A stretch of 64,000 bases of DNA from Micromonospora sp. WMMD1120 (GTDB lineage Bacteria; Actinomycetota; Actinomycetes; Mycobacteriales; Micromonosporaceae), in NCBI RefSeq assembly GCF_029626235.1, contig NZ_JARUBO010000005.1:4062501-4126500 (forward strand). The letters run 5' to 3'. The notes below the pieces were generated by a model. It saw only the letters and a program-made list of their open reading frames with translations, was not told where the DNA came from and made no database searches. Positions within the stretch are counted from its first letter, which is position 1, and each line of letters starts with the position of its first letter. The translations under genes were made by a program, and so were the position numbers. Of this stretch, positions 50,101-57,362 are shown piece after piece.

Positions 50101-50149
50101 GGTGGTGGTCGGCGACTACCGGGCGGTCGTGACGCACTCGGTCATCTGA
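47141..50149 (+). CDS. Large secreted lectin/IPT/FN3 surface protein with C-terminal WxL-like domain
   Basis: This 1002-residue protein has a signal peptide (to PPSASAA), a legume-lectin-like domain (about 35-240, VLFDQPFRNNTANG, GTGADGLAFVLAAVD) and a DUF11-like conserved-repeat region (about 355-470). An IPT/TIG fold (490-590), two fibronectin type III domains (590-775, each with VSWTAPA-NG-P-ITGY) and a putative Ig (He_PIG) domain (777-860, SLPAGLTLDPATGLLSGTP) follow. The final 135 residues (GSGSSGETIPN, SATWNPTLFVRLP, VTHSVI) match the protein encoded at 52088-52633. It is likely a cell-surface adhesin or glycan-binding protein. GGGAG precedes ATG 47141. Confidence 0.88.
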   Translation: MSFWVRRRPTRIAVLAVAVTVGALAVAPPSASAAGSVLFDQPFRNNTANGVGAVAVPGVPVALATNAACLTAAGNSTTGPLLSCTTSTDPQGSGKLRLTPATTNREGGVFGAVSVPTSQGLHVTFNTYQYGGSGTGADGLAFVLAAVDPANPRAPATLGQPGGSLGYSAAFNGVSAGLSNGYLGIGLDVFGNFSNSVYQGTGCTNPPYISTTGGRVPGQVVIRGPGRNSVGYCAINSTATTTSSAALPLRASTRAASVVPVEVVANTTGSPFTTDTGITVPAGQYRVRFTPVGGSARTLEGALPVVSPSLYPSPTWLNASGYPRQLAFGWVGSTGSVTDFHEIDNARAVSFNPVPDLNVSQTSAVGASPQPGDPVTYSITAGVDAGAAETSPISVTQTAPAGVVPRGAFGSGWVCAAPVGQSVTCTNSNGPFAGGTALPPITVVATVTGTGVTPTLIQTATVATSSSIDANPGLSTSTTPVTPATAPSGVTVTPASGSISGGGAVTVGGSNLAGATAITIGTTAEQQAGTSVLLLPCTSGPAAGCFTVNPDGTLGISAMPARSSPAPVTVSVVTRGSAGSGAYTYASTPGTPATPTAVAGVTSATVSWTAPASNGSPITGYLITPIRDGVTQPTLSFDASTTSRTLTGLTAGASYAFRVAAVNAFGTGAASPASAAVVPYTLPGAPTITSATAGTTAATVSWTAPANGGAPITGYTVTPYLNGVAQTPQTFTGTATTQVVTGLTGGATYTFRLAATNAAGTGPQSAPSASVTVNPPPTLTFPPPPPGKAYVEYQYQLTVAGGTAPYAWSVSAGSLPAGLTLDPATGLLSGTPTASGTFSFTVRVTDSFNQSATRGVELVISPLGGLAISVPAISHLGTVSSGTTGVSGQLGPVTVTDDRGPFSGNWVSVVSSTNFTTGSGSSGETIPNASITYASGAAVAASGVGTFVPQPGAVLDTPRTAAGWSGQAGGPNSATWNPTLFVRLPSGVVVGDYRAVVTHSVI

Positions 50150-51013
50150 GAGGGCGGTCCGCGGTAGAACGTCGAAGGCACCCGCGCGAAGCTAGAGCGC
50201 ATGGTCAACCACCACGTCCTCACCGTAGACGAGCCCGGAAGATTCACCCTCGCCCAGCAACAGAACTAATCCTCCGAACCGCCCTCTCACAGGTGATCGA
50301 ATTCGCCGTGGCGGTTGCGCCACAAACTGAGGACCAGGAGAACCGGATACACGGCGAGGAGCCGGCTGAGGTAGAAGGCCGCCGCGCAGATCAGGATGGT
50401 CGACACTCCAGACCGGTAGGTCACGTACCCGAGAAGTCCGGTCGACGAGAGCACCAGAGCCATCTGGAGGTGTGGCGACAGTGCGTCGCTGAGCCTCGCC
50501 CATGGCCTGATGCTGATGACGAAGAGGGCCGGCGGCCCGAGCACGGTCACGATGAAGACGGCCCACCAGCGCGACTCGTGCACCACGATGCCGTTGACGA
50601 ACAGCGGGACGGCGATGATCAGAACGTGCAACGAGTACGTCAGCATCTCGGGGAACCACCCTCGTACCGGGAGGACATCGGCCGCGCCAGGTTCGAAGTC
50701 GTCGCCGTCGGAAGGCGCAGGTCGGCTCGCTGACGGCGACGCACTCGACAGTGATGGCTCCCATCCATTGTCTTCGCTGCCGAGCGCGTTCTGCAACGAG
50801 AATCGCCGAGTGACCCTGATCTGCCGCCCGGATCGCGGTCACAGGCGATGTGAGCACCGGCTCCGGCGCGGAAGCCTCTTGCTCCCGGCGGGCGCTCAGC
50901 CTCAGAACTCACATTCAACCCATCGAGCCACCGCTATCAACAGCGAGCCCGCCGGAAGGACGCCAACCGGACGCAACGCATAGGTCAGGTCAAGTTACTG
51001 CGGACCGCCCTCT
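50149..51013. repeat. 865-bp segment bounded by 14-bp perfect inverted repeats
   Basis: AGAGGGCGGTCCGC (50149-50162) and its exact reverse complement GCGGACCGCCCTCT (51000-51013) bound the segment. A third, shorter copy (ACCGCCCTCT) is at 50278-50287. The enclosed DNA is less GC-rich than its surroundings and carries one membrane-protein gene. Nothing else is seen in 50150-50286 or 50797-51087. No clear target-site duplication is visible. Confidence 0.5.
50287..50796 (-). CDS. Small membrane protein of unknown function
   Basis: This reading frame of up to 169 residues has a hydrophilic N-terminus of about 50 residues and four hydrophobic segments (LTYSLHVLIIAVPLFVNGIV, WAVFIVTVLGPPALFVISI, LQMALVLSSTGLLGYVTY, STILICAAAFYLSRLLAVYPVLL). 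Their alternation looks like a genuine membrane protein. The start is uncertain: TTG 50796 gives the longest version; ATG 50646, with GAGGGTGG upstream, would give only the membrane part. Its base composition is lower in GC than the neighbours. Confidence 0.5.
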   Translation of the reverse strand: MQNALGSEDNGWEPSLSSASPSASRPAPSDGDDFEPGAADVLPVRGWFPEMLTYSLHVLIIAVPLFVNGIVVHESRWWAVFIVTVLGPPALFVISIRPWARLSDALSPHLQMALVLSSTGLLGYVTYRSGVSTILICAAAFYLSRLLAVYPVLLVLSLWRNRHGEFDHL

Positions 51014-51087
51014 GCGGACCGTCGCCGGAGACGGCGCTGCCCGGCCGCTCCGGAGGGAACAGCCGGGCAGTCGTGTGGGCGGGGACG

Positions 51088-52047
51088 TCAGGCCAGTTGG
51101 GCCCGTTGCCGGCGGACGAGGTACCAGCCGGCGAGGGTGAGCAGCACCAGCACGGCGACCGCGCCGACCGCGTAGACCAGCCAGCCCGGGCCGGTGGGCT
51201 TCCCCACGGCCATCGGCGCCGCGACCGGCAGGACGATCTTCCCGGTGGCGGTGCGCTCCACGGTGCCGCTGGCGAGCTTCGCGTGCACCTCCCAGGTCCC
51301 GGCGGGCAGGGCCTGGTTGACCTCGATCCGGACCTGGCCGTTCTGGCCGGGCAGGATCGTCACACCGTTCGTCACCTTGAAGGGGCCGGCCCGAACCGCC
51401 GCCTTGCTCAGCGTCAGCGTGCCGGTCATGTCCAGCGCGCGCTCGCCGGTGTTGGTGACAGTGGCGGTGACCACCGGGAACTCGCCGGGGCCGGGCTCCG
51501 CCGCCAGCCCGTCGATACGGAAGTCCGTCGGTGGCTCACCGCCCGGCCCGATGTCGAGGTAGACGCGGATGCCGACCCGGTGGATCTGGGTGACGTTGCC
51601 GGTGCGCTCCTTCGCGCTGGTGACCTGCGCCCAGATCGCCGCGTACCGCTCGCCCTTCGACGCCTTCCTCGGTACGGCGATCTCGACCTCGACGGGCCGG
51701 CGCTCGCCCGGGTCCAACTCCATCGTGGCGGTCTTCAGCCTGATCCACCCGCTCAGCTCGTTGCCGGTACGCCCCTCGGGCACCGTGAACGAGTTGTTCT
51801 CGACCGACGCCGCCCCGGAGTAGAACTCGACCTTCTGCGTCTCGCCGGAGGTGTTGCGCACCTCGACCCGACGGTTGATCGTCGTCCCGGGCTTCAGGTG
51901 GTCCACGATGTAGACCTGGGCACGGGGGTCCTGCACCCGGCTGGCCGGGATGTCCAGCATGCGGATGCTGATCGCCGCGCCGTCGGTCGGCTGCTGTCGG
52001 TGCTCCCGCACGGCAACGGCTGGCGCCGCCGGAACCCCGAGCGCCAC
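51088..52047 (-). CDS. DUF916-type (WxL-system) membrane-anchored surface protein
   Basis: The 319-residue frame from GTG 52047 has two Ig-like beta domains of the DUF916/DUF3324 kind (GTTINRRVEVRNTSGETQKVEFY, AIWAQVTSAKE, PVVTATVTNTGERALDMTGTLTLSK). A C-terminal membrane helix (WLVYAVGAVAVLVLLTLAGWYLV) and a short basic tail follow. In Firmicutes such proteins work with WxL surface proteins and bind peptidoglycan. It follows the WxL-like gene by 40 bases. The signal peptide is cut short by the GTG start: the open frame continues upstream to 52101 with a hydrophobic LGRLALLASVALVALG stretch but no ATG, GTG or TTG, so a CTG or ATT start may be used. Confidence 0.8.
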   Translation of the reverse strand: MALGVPAAPAVAVREHRQQPTDGAAISIRMLDIPASRVQDPRAQVYIVDHLKPGTTINRRVEVRNTSGETQKVEFYSGAASVENNSFTVPEGRTGNELSGWIRLKTATMELDPGERRPVEVEIAVPRKASKGERYAAIWAQVTSAKERTGNVTQIHRVGIRVYLDIGPGGEPPTDFRIDGLAAEPGPGEFPVVTATVTNTGERALDMTGTLTLSKAAVRAGPFKVTNGVTILPGQNGQVRIEVNQALPAGTWEVHAKLASGTVERTATGKIVLPVAAPMAVGKPTGPGWLVYAVGAVAVLVLLTLAGWYLVRRQRAQLA

Positions 52048-52087
52048 GAGGGCGACCGAGGCCAGCAGCGCCAGCCGGCCGAGCGGC

Positions 52088-52633
52088 TCAGAACACCGAA
52101 TGTGTCACCGTCCCGGTGTAGACACCCTGGACGGTGCCGACGGGCACGTTCACCACCAGGGTCGGGTTCCAGGTGGCGAAGTTGTTGCCGGTGCCGCCGG
52201 TGTGGCTCATCGCCGTCCGGGGGACGTTGATGATGACCTGCTGGGCGGCGGTCGGCTGGCCCGCCGTGAAGGTGCCGCCACCGGCGGTCGCCGTCGGGGG
52301 ACCGGACCAGTACAGGACGTTGATGTTGGGGATCGTCTCCCCGGAGCTGCCGCCGCCGGTCACGAAGTCCGTGGAGATGACCGTGGCGTTCCAGTTGGGG
52401 GTGAGCGACCCGCGCTGGTCCAGGACGGTCACCGGGCCGAGCTGACCGGTGATGGTCGAGCCCTCCACGCCGTGCCCGATGTTGGCCGACGCCGGTACGG
52501 TGATCGACAGGCCACCGGCGGCGTCGACGGTGAGGGTCACGATGGTGTCGCCCGTCGTGTCCGCGGCGGCCGGCCCGGCGAGCGTGACGGCGGCGGCGAT
52601 GCCGGCCAGGCCCGCGAGAAGTTTCCTGCGCAT
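52088..52633 (-). CDS. Small secreted WxL-like domain protein
   Basis: This 181-residue protein has a signal peptide (LLAGLAGIAAAVTLAGPAAA) followed by one beta-rich domain. The features GQLGPVTVLDQRG, SSGETIPNINVLYWSG, FATWNPTLVVNVPVG and final VTHSVF align with the C-terminus of the 1002-residue protein at 47141-50149. AAAGGAGACTTG precedes ATG 52633. It is the first gene of a pair with the DUF916-type protein, the usual partner of WxL-domain proteins. Probably non-covalently bound to the cell surface. Confidence 0.85.
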   Translation of the reverse strand: MRRKLLAGLAGIAAAVTLAGPAAADTTGDTIVTLTVDAAGGLSITVPASANIGHGVEGSTITGQLGPVTVLDQRGSLTPNWNATVISTDFVTGGGSSGETIPNINVLYWSGPPTATAGGGTFTAGQPTAAQQVIINVPRTAMSHTGGTGNNFATWNPTLVVNVPVGTVQGVYTGTVTHSVF

Positions 52634-52781
52634 CAAGTCTCCTTTGGTCTCCGAATCGCCTATCAATGGCTCTTCGAGACTATCCACGCAAAACGGTCAT
52701 AAGGGTTGAATTCGCGAGCGTCACCCGGTGGTCGGCGTCCGCGCTTCGCCGTGTCCGCCCAGACGATGGTCCGGAACGTGT

Positions 52782-53804
52782 CTAGGCCGGGACCACGTAC
52801 GGGAACGTGGCGGCGCGGGCGGCCTTCGTGACGTCCGGGGTGAGCCCGGACGTGGTGCCCGTGTTGAGGATCAGGGAGAACATCACCTCGGGCGCGTTGT
52901 CCGCCATGGTCCGGCCGTTGCGCACCGCGAAGCCGTAGTTGGCGGCCGTGCCGACCTTGTAGGACAGCATGTCCGGGTAGAGCTGCCGCGCGACGTTCCA
53001 GCCGTACGCCTGTGGGTCCGGCGCGGTGCCGTTCGCCGCGACCACCCGCGCGACCGCGTTCGCGATCTCCGCGCCGTCCTCGGTGAGGTCCCTGCTCGGG
53101 TGCCGGAGGTTGGCGGGGTTGGAGAAGTCGGTGTCGTGGGGCCAGAAGATCGGCCACATCATCGGGTGGCCGGCGCGGTTGATCTGCCGCCAGCCACCGG
53201 CGTCGGTGGCCAGCATGGTGCGGCACCACACGCCGATCTCGGTGCCATCGCGCAGCAGTGGCTCGTCGTGGGAGACCTCGAGAACGATCGACTCGACTGT
53301 CGTGCCGGCGAAGCTGTTCCTGGCCTGGTCGGCGCGCCAGGCGGAGTGGTCCACCGCCGACCCGTCCTTGACCGCGCCGTTGATGGTGGCGAGTTCGTCG
53401 AGGTCGACGAAGAACGGGTCGGTGATCCGCCCGGCCCAGACCCGGACGGTGCCGCCGCTCGTCACCTCGCCGGTGCGTCCCTCGGCGACGGGGGTGCCCA
53501 TGGCGGCGTCGTCGCGGGCGTCGGCGCCGGTCAACTCGTACAGCTGGAAGGTCTGGATGCCTTCGCCGTTCGGCTCGCCGAAGGCGAACCGGTAGGTCAG
53601 GTCCTCCAGTTCGGAGCCGTTGATATGGATCTTGATCTCGTAGCGGGCCTCGGCGTGGAACCCGCGCTTGATGTCAGCCCTGGTCACCGAGCTGTTGACG
53701 TCCATGACGAACACCGTCGCGCGGTCGCCGTCGAAGACGTACAGGTCGTCGATGTAGAGCTGCCCGCTCTGGGCGGCGAGGGGGGTATCGAGATGATGCG
53801 ACAT
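52782..53804 (-). CDS. DUF4331 family protein
   Basis: This 340-residue protein starts MSHHLDTPLAAQSGQLYIDDLYVFDG, the typical DUF4331 opening, and continues with VFVMDVNSS, FFVDLDELATINGA, VLEVSHDEPLL and the conserved NPANLRHPSRDLTEDG. No signal peptide is seen. The family has no assigned activity. GGGAGTGAGTTC precedes ATG 53804. It is downstream of GH16 on the same strand, beyond a hairpin. Confidence 0.88.
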   Translation of the reverse strand: MSHHLDTPLAAQSGQLYIDDLYVFDGDRATVFVMDVNSSVTRADIKRGFHAEARYEIKIHINGSELEDLTYRFAFGEPNGEGIQTFQLYELTGADARDDAAMGTPVAEGRTGEVTSGGTVRVWAGRITDPFFVDLDELATINGAVKDGSAVDHSAWRADQARNSFAGTTVESIVLEVSHDEPLLRDGTEIGVWCRTMLATDAGGWRQINRAGHPMMWPIFWPHDTDFSNPANLRHPSRDLTEDGAEIANAVARVVAANGTAPDPQAYGWNVARQLYPDMLSYKVGTAANYGFAVRNGRTMADNAPEVMFSLILNTGTTSGLTPDVTKAARAATFPYVVPA

Positions 53805-53866
53805 GAACTCACTCCCGGATCGGCCACAAATGGACTAATCCGAAAATAGGGGCATGCCGACATGGT

Positions 53867-53901
53867 GGTGGGCCGTTCGCGATGATCCCGAACGGCCCAC
53901 C
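53867..53901 (-). terminator. Hairpin terminator after GH16
   Basis: A 12-bp perfect stem (53867-53878 with 53890-53901) and 11-base loop lie 18 bases beyond the GH16 stop on the minus strand. Confidence 0.6.
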
Positions 53902-53918
53902 CGATCGCCTCCGCGTGG

Positions 53919-55163
53919 TCAGAAGCGGGACCACTTCTGGTTGGCGGCGCCGAGGCAGTCCCACAGGTGCAGCTTGCCGCCGTTGTTGGGGTTGGCCTCA
54001 CGGACGTCCACGCACCTGTTGGCGTTGAGATTGACCAGGTCGCCGGCGGCGTTGAGGGTGAACCGCTGAGCGCTGTTGCCGTTGCAGCTCACCAGGTTCA
54101 CCTCGGTGCCGTTGGCGGTGCCGGCCCAGGCCGGGTCCATGCACTTGCCCATCGCGCGGATGGTCCCGTCGGCGGCGAAGGTCCAGCTCTGGGCCGCCGT
54201 GGTGTTGCAGTCCCAGATCTGGAGCTTGGCGCCCTCGACCGGGTTCGCGCCGGGGATGTCGATGCACCGGCCGCTCTGGGCGCCCCTGATCCGGCTGGTG
54301 CCGGGAGCCGGGTCGCCCCCGCCCGGGGTGTAACCGTTCACCCGCACGTAGTCGACGAGCATCTGCTGCGGGAACTGGGTGGAGCCGTCCGGGTAGCCGG
54401 GCCAGTTGCCGCCCACCGCCACGTTGAGGATCATGAAGAAGGGGTGGTCGAACACCCACCGGTTGCCGCCGAGTCGGGCCGGGTCGACCCGGTGGTACTG
54501 CACCCCGTCGACGTACCAGGTGATCACGTTCGGCTCCCAGTCCACCCGGTAGGTGTGGAAGCCGTCGGCGAGCGGGCTGCCGAGGGTCCGGCTGCCGGTG
54601 ATGCCTCCACCGCCCGAGTAGCCGGGGCCGTGCACGGTGCCGTAGACGGTGTTGGGTTCCCGCCCGATGTTCTCCATGATGTCGATCTCGCCGGCGTCGG
54701 GCCAGCCGCCGCCGGTGCCGAGCATCCAGAACGCCGGCCAGATGCCCTGGCCGCGCGGGAGCTTGATGCGGGCCTCGAAACGCCCGTACGTCTGGGTGAA
54801 GGTGGCGGCGGTCAGCAGCCGGGCCGAGGTGTACTCGCAGCGCCCGTAGTGGCACTGGTAGTTGGCGGGGTTGTCTCGGCGGGCGGTGATCACCAGGTTG
54901 CCCTGCCCGTCGTGGACGGCGTTGCTGGTGCTGTTGGTGTAGTACTGCCGTTCGTTGTTGCCCCAACCGCCGCCGCCGATGTCGAACCGCCACTTGCTCT
55001 GGTCGACGGGCGTGCCGGCGGGAGAGTTGAACTCGTCCTGCCAGGTGATCCCGCCGATGGCGGCCTCGGCTCGGTCCGGTTGCGGAGGGAGGACGAGGGC
55101 TGAGGCGGTCGCGACGAGGGCGGCCGCCATGAGTACGAGGGGGCGGAAGCGGGCTCTGTGCAC
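53919..55163 (-). CDS. Secreted GH16 beta-glucanase (laminarinase-like) with CBM13
   Basis: This 414-residue protein has a signal peptide (VLMAAALVATASALVL, to about residue 35) and a GH16 jelly-roll domain (about 38-285) with the catalytic E159-I-D161-I-M-E164 motif (GEIDIMENIG) and WPAFWMLG. A short linker and a ricin-type CBM13 follow (about 290-414), with three repeats ending AQSWTF, AQRFTL and NQKWSRF. The expected activity is endo-beta-1,3(4)-glucan hydrolysis. The start is GTG 55163, seven bases after GAGGAG; longer frames are Pro-rich and run into the promoter. Confidence 0.92.
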   Translation of the reverse strand: MHRARFRPLVLMAAALVATASALVLPPQPDRAEAAIGGITWQDEFNSPAGTPVDQSKWRFDIGGGGWGNNERQYYTNSTSNAVHDGQGNLVITARRDNPANYQCHYGRCEYTSARLLTAATFTQTYGRFEARIKLPRGQGIWPAFWMLGTGGGWPDAGEIDIMENIGREPNTVYGTVHGPGYSGGGGITGSRTLGSPLADGFHTYRVDWEPNVITWYVDGVQYHRVDPARLGGNRWVFDHPFFMILNVAVGGNWPGYPDGSTQFPQQMLVDYVRVNGYTPGGGDPAPGTSRIRGAQSGRCIDIPGANPVEGAKLQIWDCNTTAAQSWTFAADGTIRAMGKCMDPAWAGTANGTEVNLVSCNGNSAQRFTLNAAGDLVNLNANRCVDVREANPNNGGKLHLWDCLGAANQKWSRF

Positions 55164-55203
55164 GGGAGGCTCCTCGGCGGGTGGTGGAGGCGGTGAGTGA
55201 GGC

Positions 55204-55217
55204 GGAGAGCGCTCTCC
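55204..55217. promoter_or_regulatory. CebR-like palindrome upstream of GH16
   Basis: GGAGAGCGCTCTCC is a perfect 14-bp palindrome 41 bases before the GH16 start. It differs by two symmetric bases from the TGGGAGCGCTCCCA box of the LacI-family cellulose regulator CebR/CelR in streptomycetes and relatives. No LacI gene is adjacent, so the regulator would act in trans. Confidence 0.6.
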
Positions 55218-55481
55218 ATAACGAAGCATGTCGATACTCCGTCTTATCTGTCAAGAGTGTTTCCAATGCCGCGACCGTCCGTTACCATCCGATGACCGGC
55301 GATCCCTCCGAGCTGGACGCCGCCGACCCGCCGTCGCGGGCGGGAGTTACTCGATAGCTGTCGAATCGACCTTTCCTATTGCCGTGGGGCGTCCAGCCGG
55401 GACAGGATGGCGAGGCGTGCCGGAAACGTTCCCGTAACCTGCGCGCTGCTGGTCTCTGTCACGAGGAAGTGGGAGTCAGTC

Positions 55482-55880
55482 ATGAGCGAGGCGTCGACGG
55501 CGCTGGGTGTGCGCCTCTATCCGGACCTGGTCGAGCGGGGCGGTCTGGCTCCCGCGATCATCGAAGCCGCTGCCCGGCACGGGCTCGACGTCGGCCAGGT
55601 GACCGCCCCCGAGCAGGGCCGGGCCCGCTTCACCTGCGCCGATCTGGGGTCCAGCGAGGGCGTCGTCTGCGTGAAGCTCGGATCGCAGGCTCGCTACTTC
55701 ATGATCGACGTACGGGTCGCGGGCGAGGTCGTCGTCCGTGGCGATGTCATGGACCTGGCGCAGGTCGTCGAGGTCGCCGCAGCCTGGTGCGCCGGCCTGA
55801 CGGTCGCCGAGCTCACCGCACGGTTCCCGTTCATGGAGGAGATCAAGCACCGTCCCGCGCCGATGGCCCAGGCCGGCTGA
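55482..55880 (+). CDS. Small conserved protein, possibly DUF6193
   Basis: This 132-residue soluble protein has GGGAGTCAGTC before ATG 55482. The pattern YPDLVERGGLAPAI, VKLGSQARYFMIDV and the end VVEVAAAWCAGLTVAELTARFPF recall the DUF6193 family, but this is a weak recognition. No signal or membrane segment. It is convergent with the aminotransferase gene and has no obvious operon partner. Function unknown. Confidence 0.7.
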   Translation: MSEASTALGVRLYPDLVERGGLAPAIIEAAARHGLDVGQVTAPEQGRARFTCADLGSSEGVVCVKLGSQARYFMIDVRVAGEVVVRGDVMDLAQVVEVAAAWCAGLTVAELTARFPFMEEIKHRPAPMAQAG

Positions 55881-55892
55881 CCGGCCCCGGTC

Positions 55893-57362
55893 TCAGCAGC
55901 GCAGCCGGGGCGGCAGCGGCGACCCGGCGTCCACCGTGCGGTTCAGGTAGGTCGACGCGACGAAGGCGACGAGGCGTTCCGCGTCAGTCGCCGTGGAGGC
56001 AAGCCCGAAGGAGGCGCGGACCGCCCCGCCCGTCGGCAGGTCCAGGGCCGACAGATACTGGTCGATGGTGTCGACCCGGGCCAGCAGTCGCCGCCGCGTC
56101 GACGTCCGGCTGATCCCGAACGCGCCCTCACCCGCGCCCGGATTGCAGAAGCAGCCGGTACGCAGGGAGAAGCCCGCCGCCGCCGATTCCCGGGCGACGA
56201 GCCGTTCGTCGACGAGCGTGCCGTCGGGCTGGCGGAGGTTGAACGTCACGGTGCCGCCTCGCCCCAGGGCCGTCGTCGGCCCGTACACCTGGACCAGCGG
56301 CCCGCCGGTGTCGTGCCGCAGCGTGGTCAGCCGCTCCAGCAACCACCCGGTGAGCAGGTCGACCCGGGTGTGCACGAGGTCCACACCGATCGAGTCGAGC
56401 CAGCGCAGACCGAACTCCACGTCGGGGATGCTGAGGAAGTTGAGCGTGCCGTCCTCGAACGCCGACTCGTCGTCCATCGGCCGGTGCCAGTCGCCCTGCA
56501 CACTGACCGCGCGGATCGTGCCGCCCGCGAACCACGGCCGGCGCAGCCGGGCCAGCGCCTCGCGGCGGGCGAGCAGCGCACCGATTCCGGTCGGGTAGCC
56601 GAACATCTTGTAGAAGCTGAGGCAGACGAAGTCCGGCCGGACGACACCGAGGTCCAGCCGGTTCGTCGGCGTGAAGGCCGCGGCGTCCAGCAGCACGTCG
56701 TAGCCGCGCTGCTGGGCCACCGTCACCCAGCCCAGCGGGTGCTGCACGCCGGAGAAGTTGCTCTGCGCCGGGAACGCGAACAAGCCACGACGACCGGTCC
56801 GGCTGGACCGGCGGAGCAGACCACCGCGGCCGGCGTCGAGCGTCGCCACCAGATCGGACTCGGCGACCCGCAGCTCCGGGCCGACCACCGGCACGTACCG
56901 GACGGGCGCGCCGGCCGACCGGGCGTACTCCCGGATGCCGTTCACCGAGTTGTGGTTGTCCCAGGTCAGCACCAGCGGCGCGGCAGGGCCGAAGGCGAAG
57001 GCCTCACCGACCAGTCGGCAGGCGCCGCTGGCGTTCGGGGTGAAGACGACCGCGTACTCGGCCGGGTCCGCGCGGAAGAAGTCGAGCACCGCCCGCCGCG
57101 CCGACTCCACCAGGGCGTCCGCCGCCGCGCTCGTCGGGTTCTCCGAGTGCGGGTTGCCGAACAGGCCGGCGAGCAGCCGGTCGTGGTGGTGGCGCACCTG
57201 GGCCTGGGCCGCGACCCCGGCTCCGGCGTAGTCGAGGTACACCTGTCCGTCGGTGTCCAGGTGCTGGTACTCGGTCGCGCGCAGGTCGTCGATCCGCCGG
57301 GTGCTGGTGTAGCCCGGCAGCGTGGCGGGGGAGGTGTGCGGCATCGGTTCAGGCCGCGTCAC
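55893..57362 (-). CDS. Class V aminotransferase (cysteine-desulfurase/MOCOS-like, PLP-dependent)
   Basis: This 489-residue enzyme has the fold-type I PLP pattern of class V aminotransferases. It shows VYLDYAGAGVAAQAQV near the N-terminus, NPHSENPTS, FTPNASGACRLV, VLTWDNHNSVNGIREYA, LLDAAAFTP and the PLP lysine in FVCLSFYKMFGYPTGIGALL. The late Cys-containing segment LRTGCFCNPGAGE resembles the MOCOS/molybdenum-cofactor sulfurase group. GTG 57362 has GAGG five bases upstream and overlaps the exporter gene by 14 bases; ATG 57344 is the alternative. It probably shares the exporter's transcript. The substrate is unknown. Confidence 0.88.
   Translation of the reverse strand: MTRPEPMPHTSPATLPGYTSTRRIDDLRATEYQHLDTDGQVYLDYAGAGVAAQAQVRHHHDRLLAGLFGNPHSENPTSAAADALVESARRAVLDFFRADPAEYAVVFTPNASGACRLVGEAFAFGPAAPLVLTWDNHNSVNGIREYARSAGAPVRYVPVVGPELRVAESDLVATLDAGRGGLLRRSSRTGRRGLFAFPAQSNFSGVQHPLGWVTVAQQRGYDVLLDAAAFTPTNRLDLGVVRPDFVCLSFYKMFGYPTGIGALLARREALARLRRPWFAGGTIRAVSVQGDWHRPMDDESAFEDGTLNFLSIPDVEFGLRWLDSIGVDLVHTRVDLLTGWLLERLTTLRHDTGGPLVQVYGPTTALGRGGTVTFNLRQPDGTLVDERLVARESAAAGFSLRTGCFCNPGAGEGAFGISRTSTRRRLLARVDTIDQYLSALDLPTGGAVRASFGLASTATDAERLVAFVASTYLNRTVDAGSPLPPRLRC

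Noticed and set aside
50192..50857. A 221-codon minus-strand open frame overlapping the small membrane-protein gene
   Set aside because: It is Arg-rich with no hydrophobic pattern, whereas the alternative frame (50287-50796) has four regular membrane segments.
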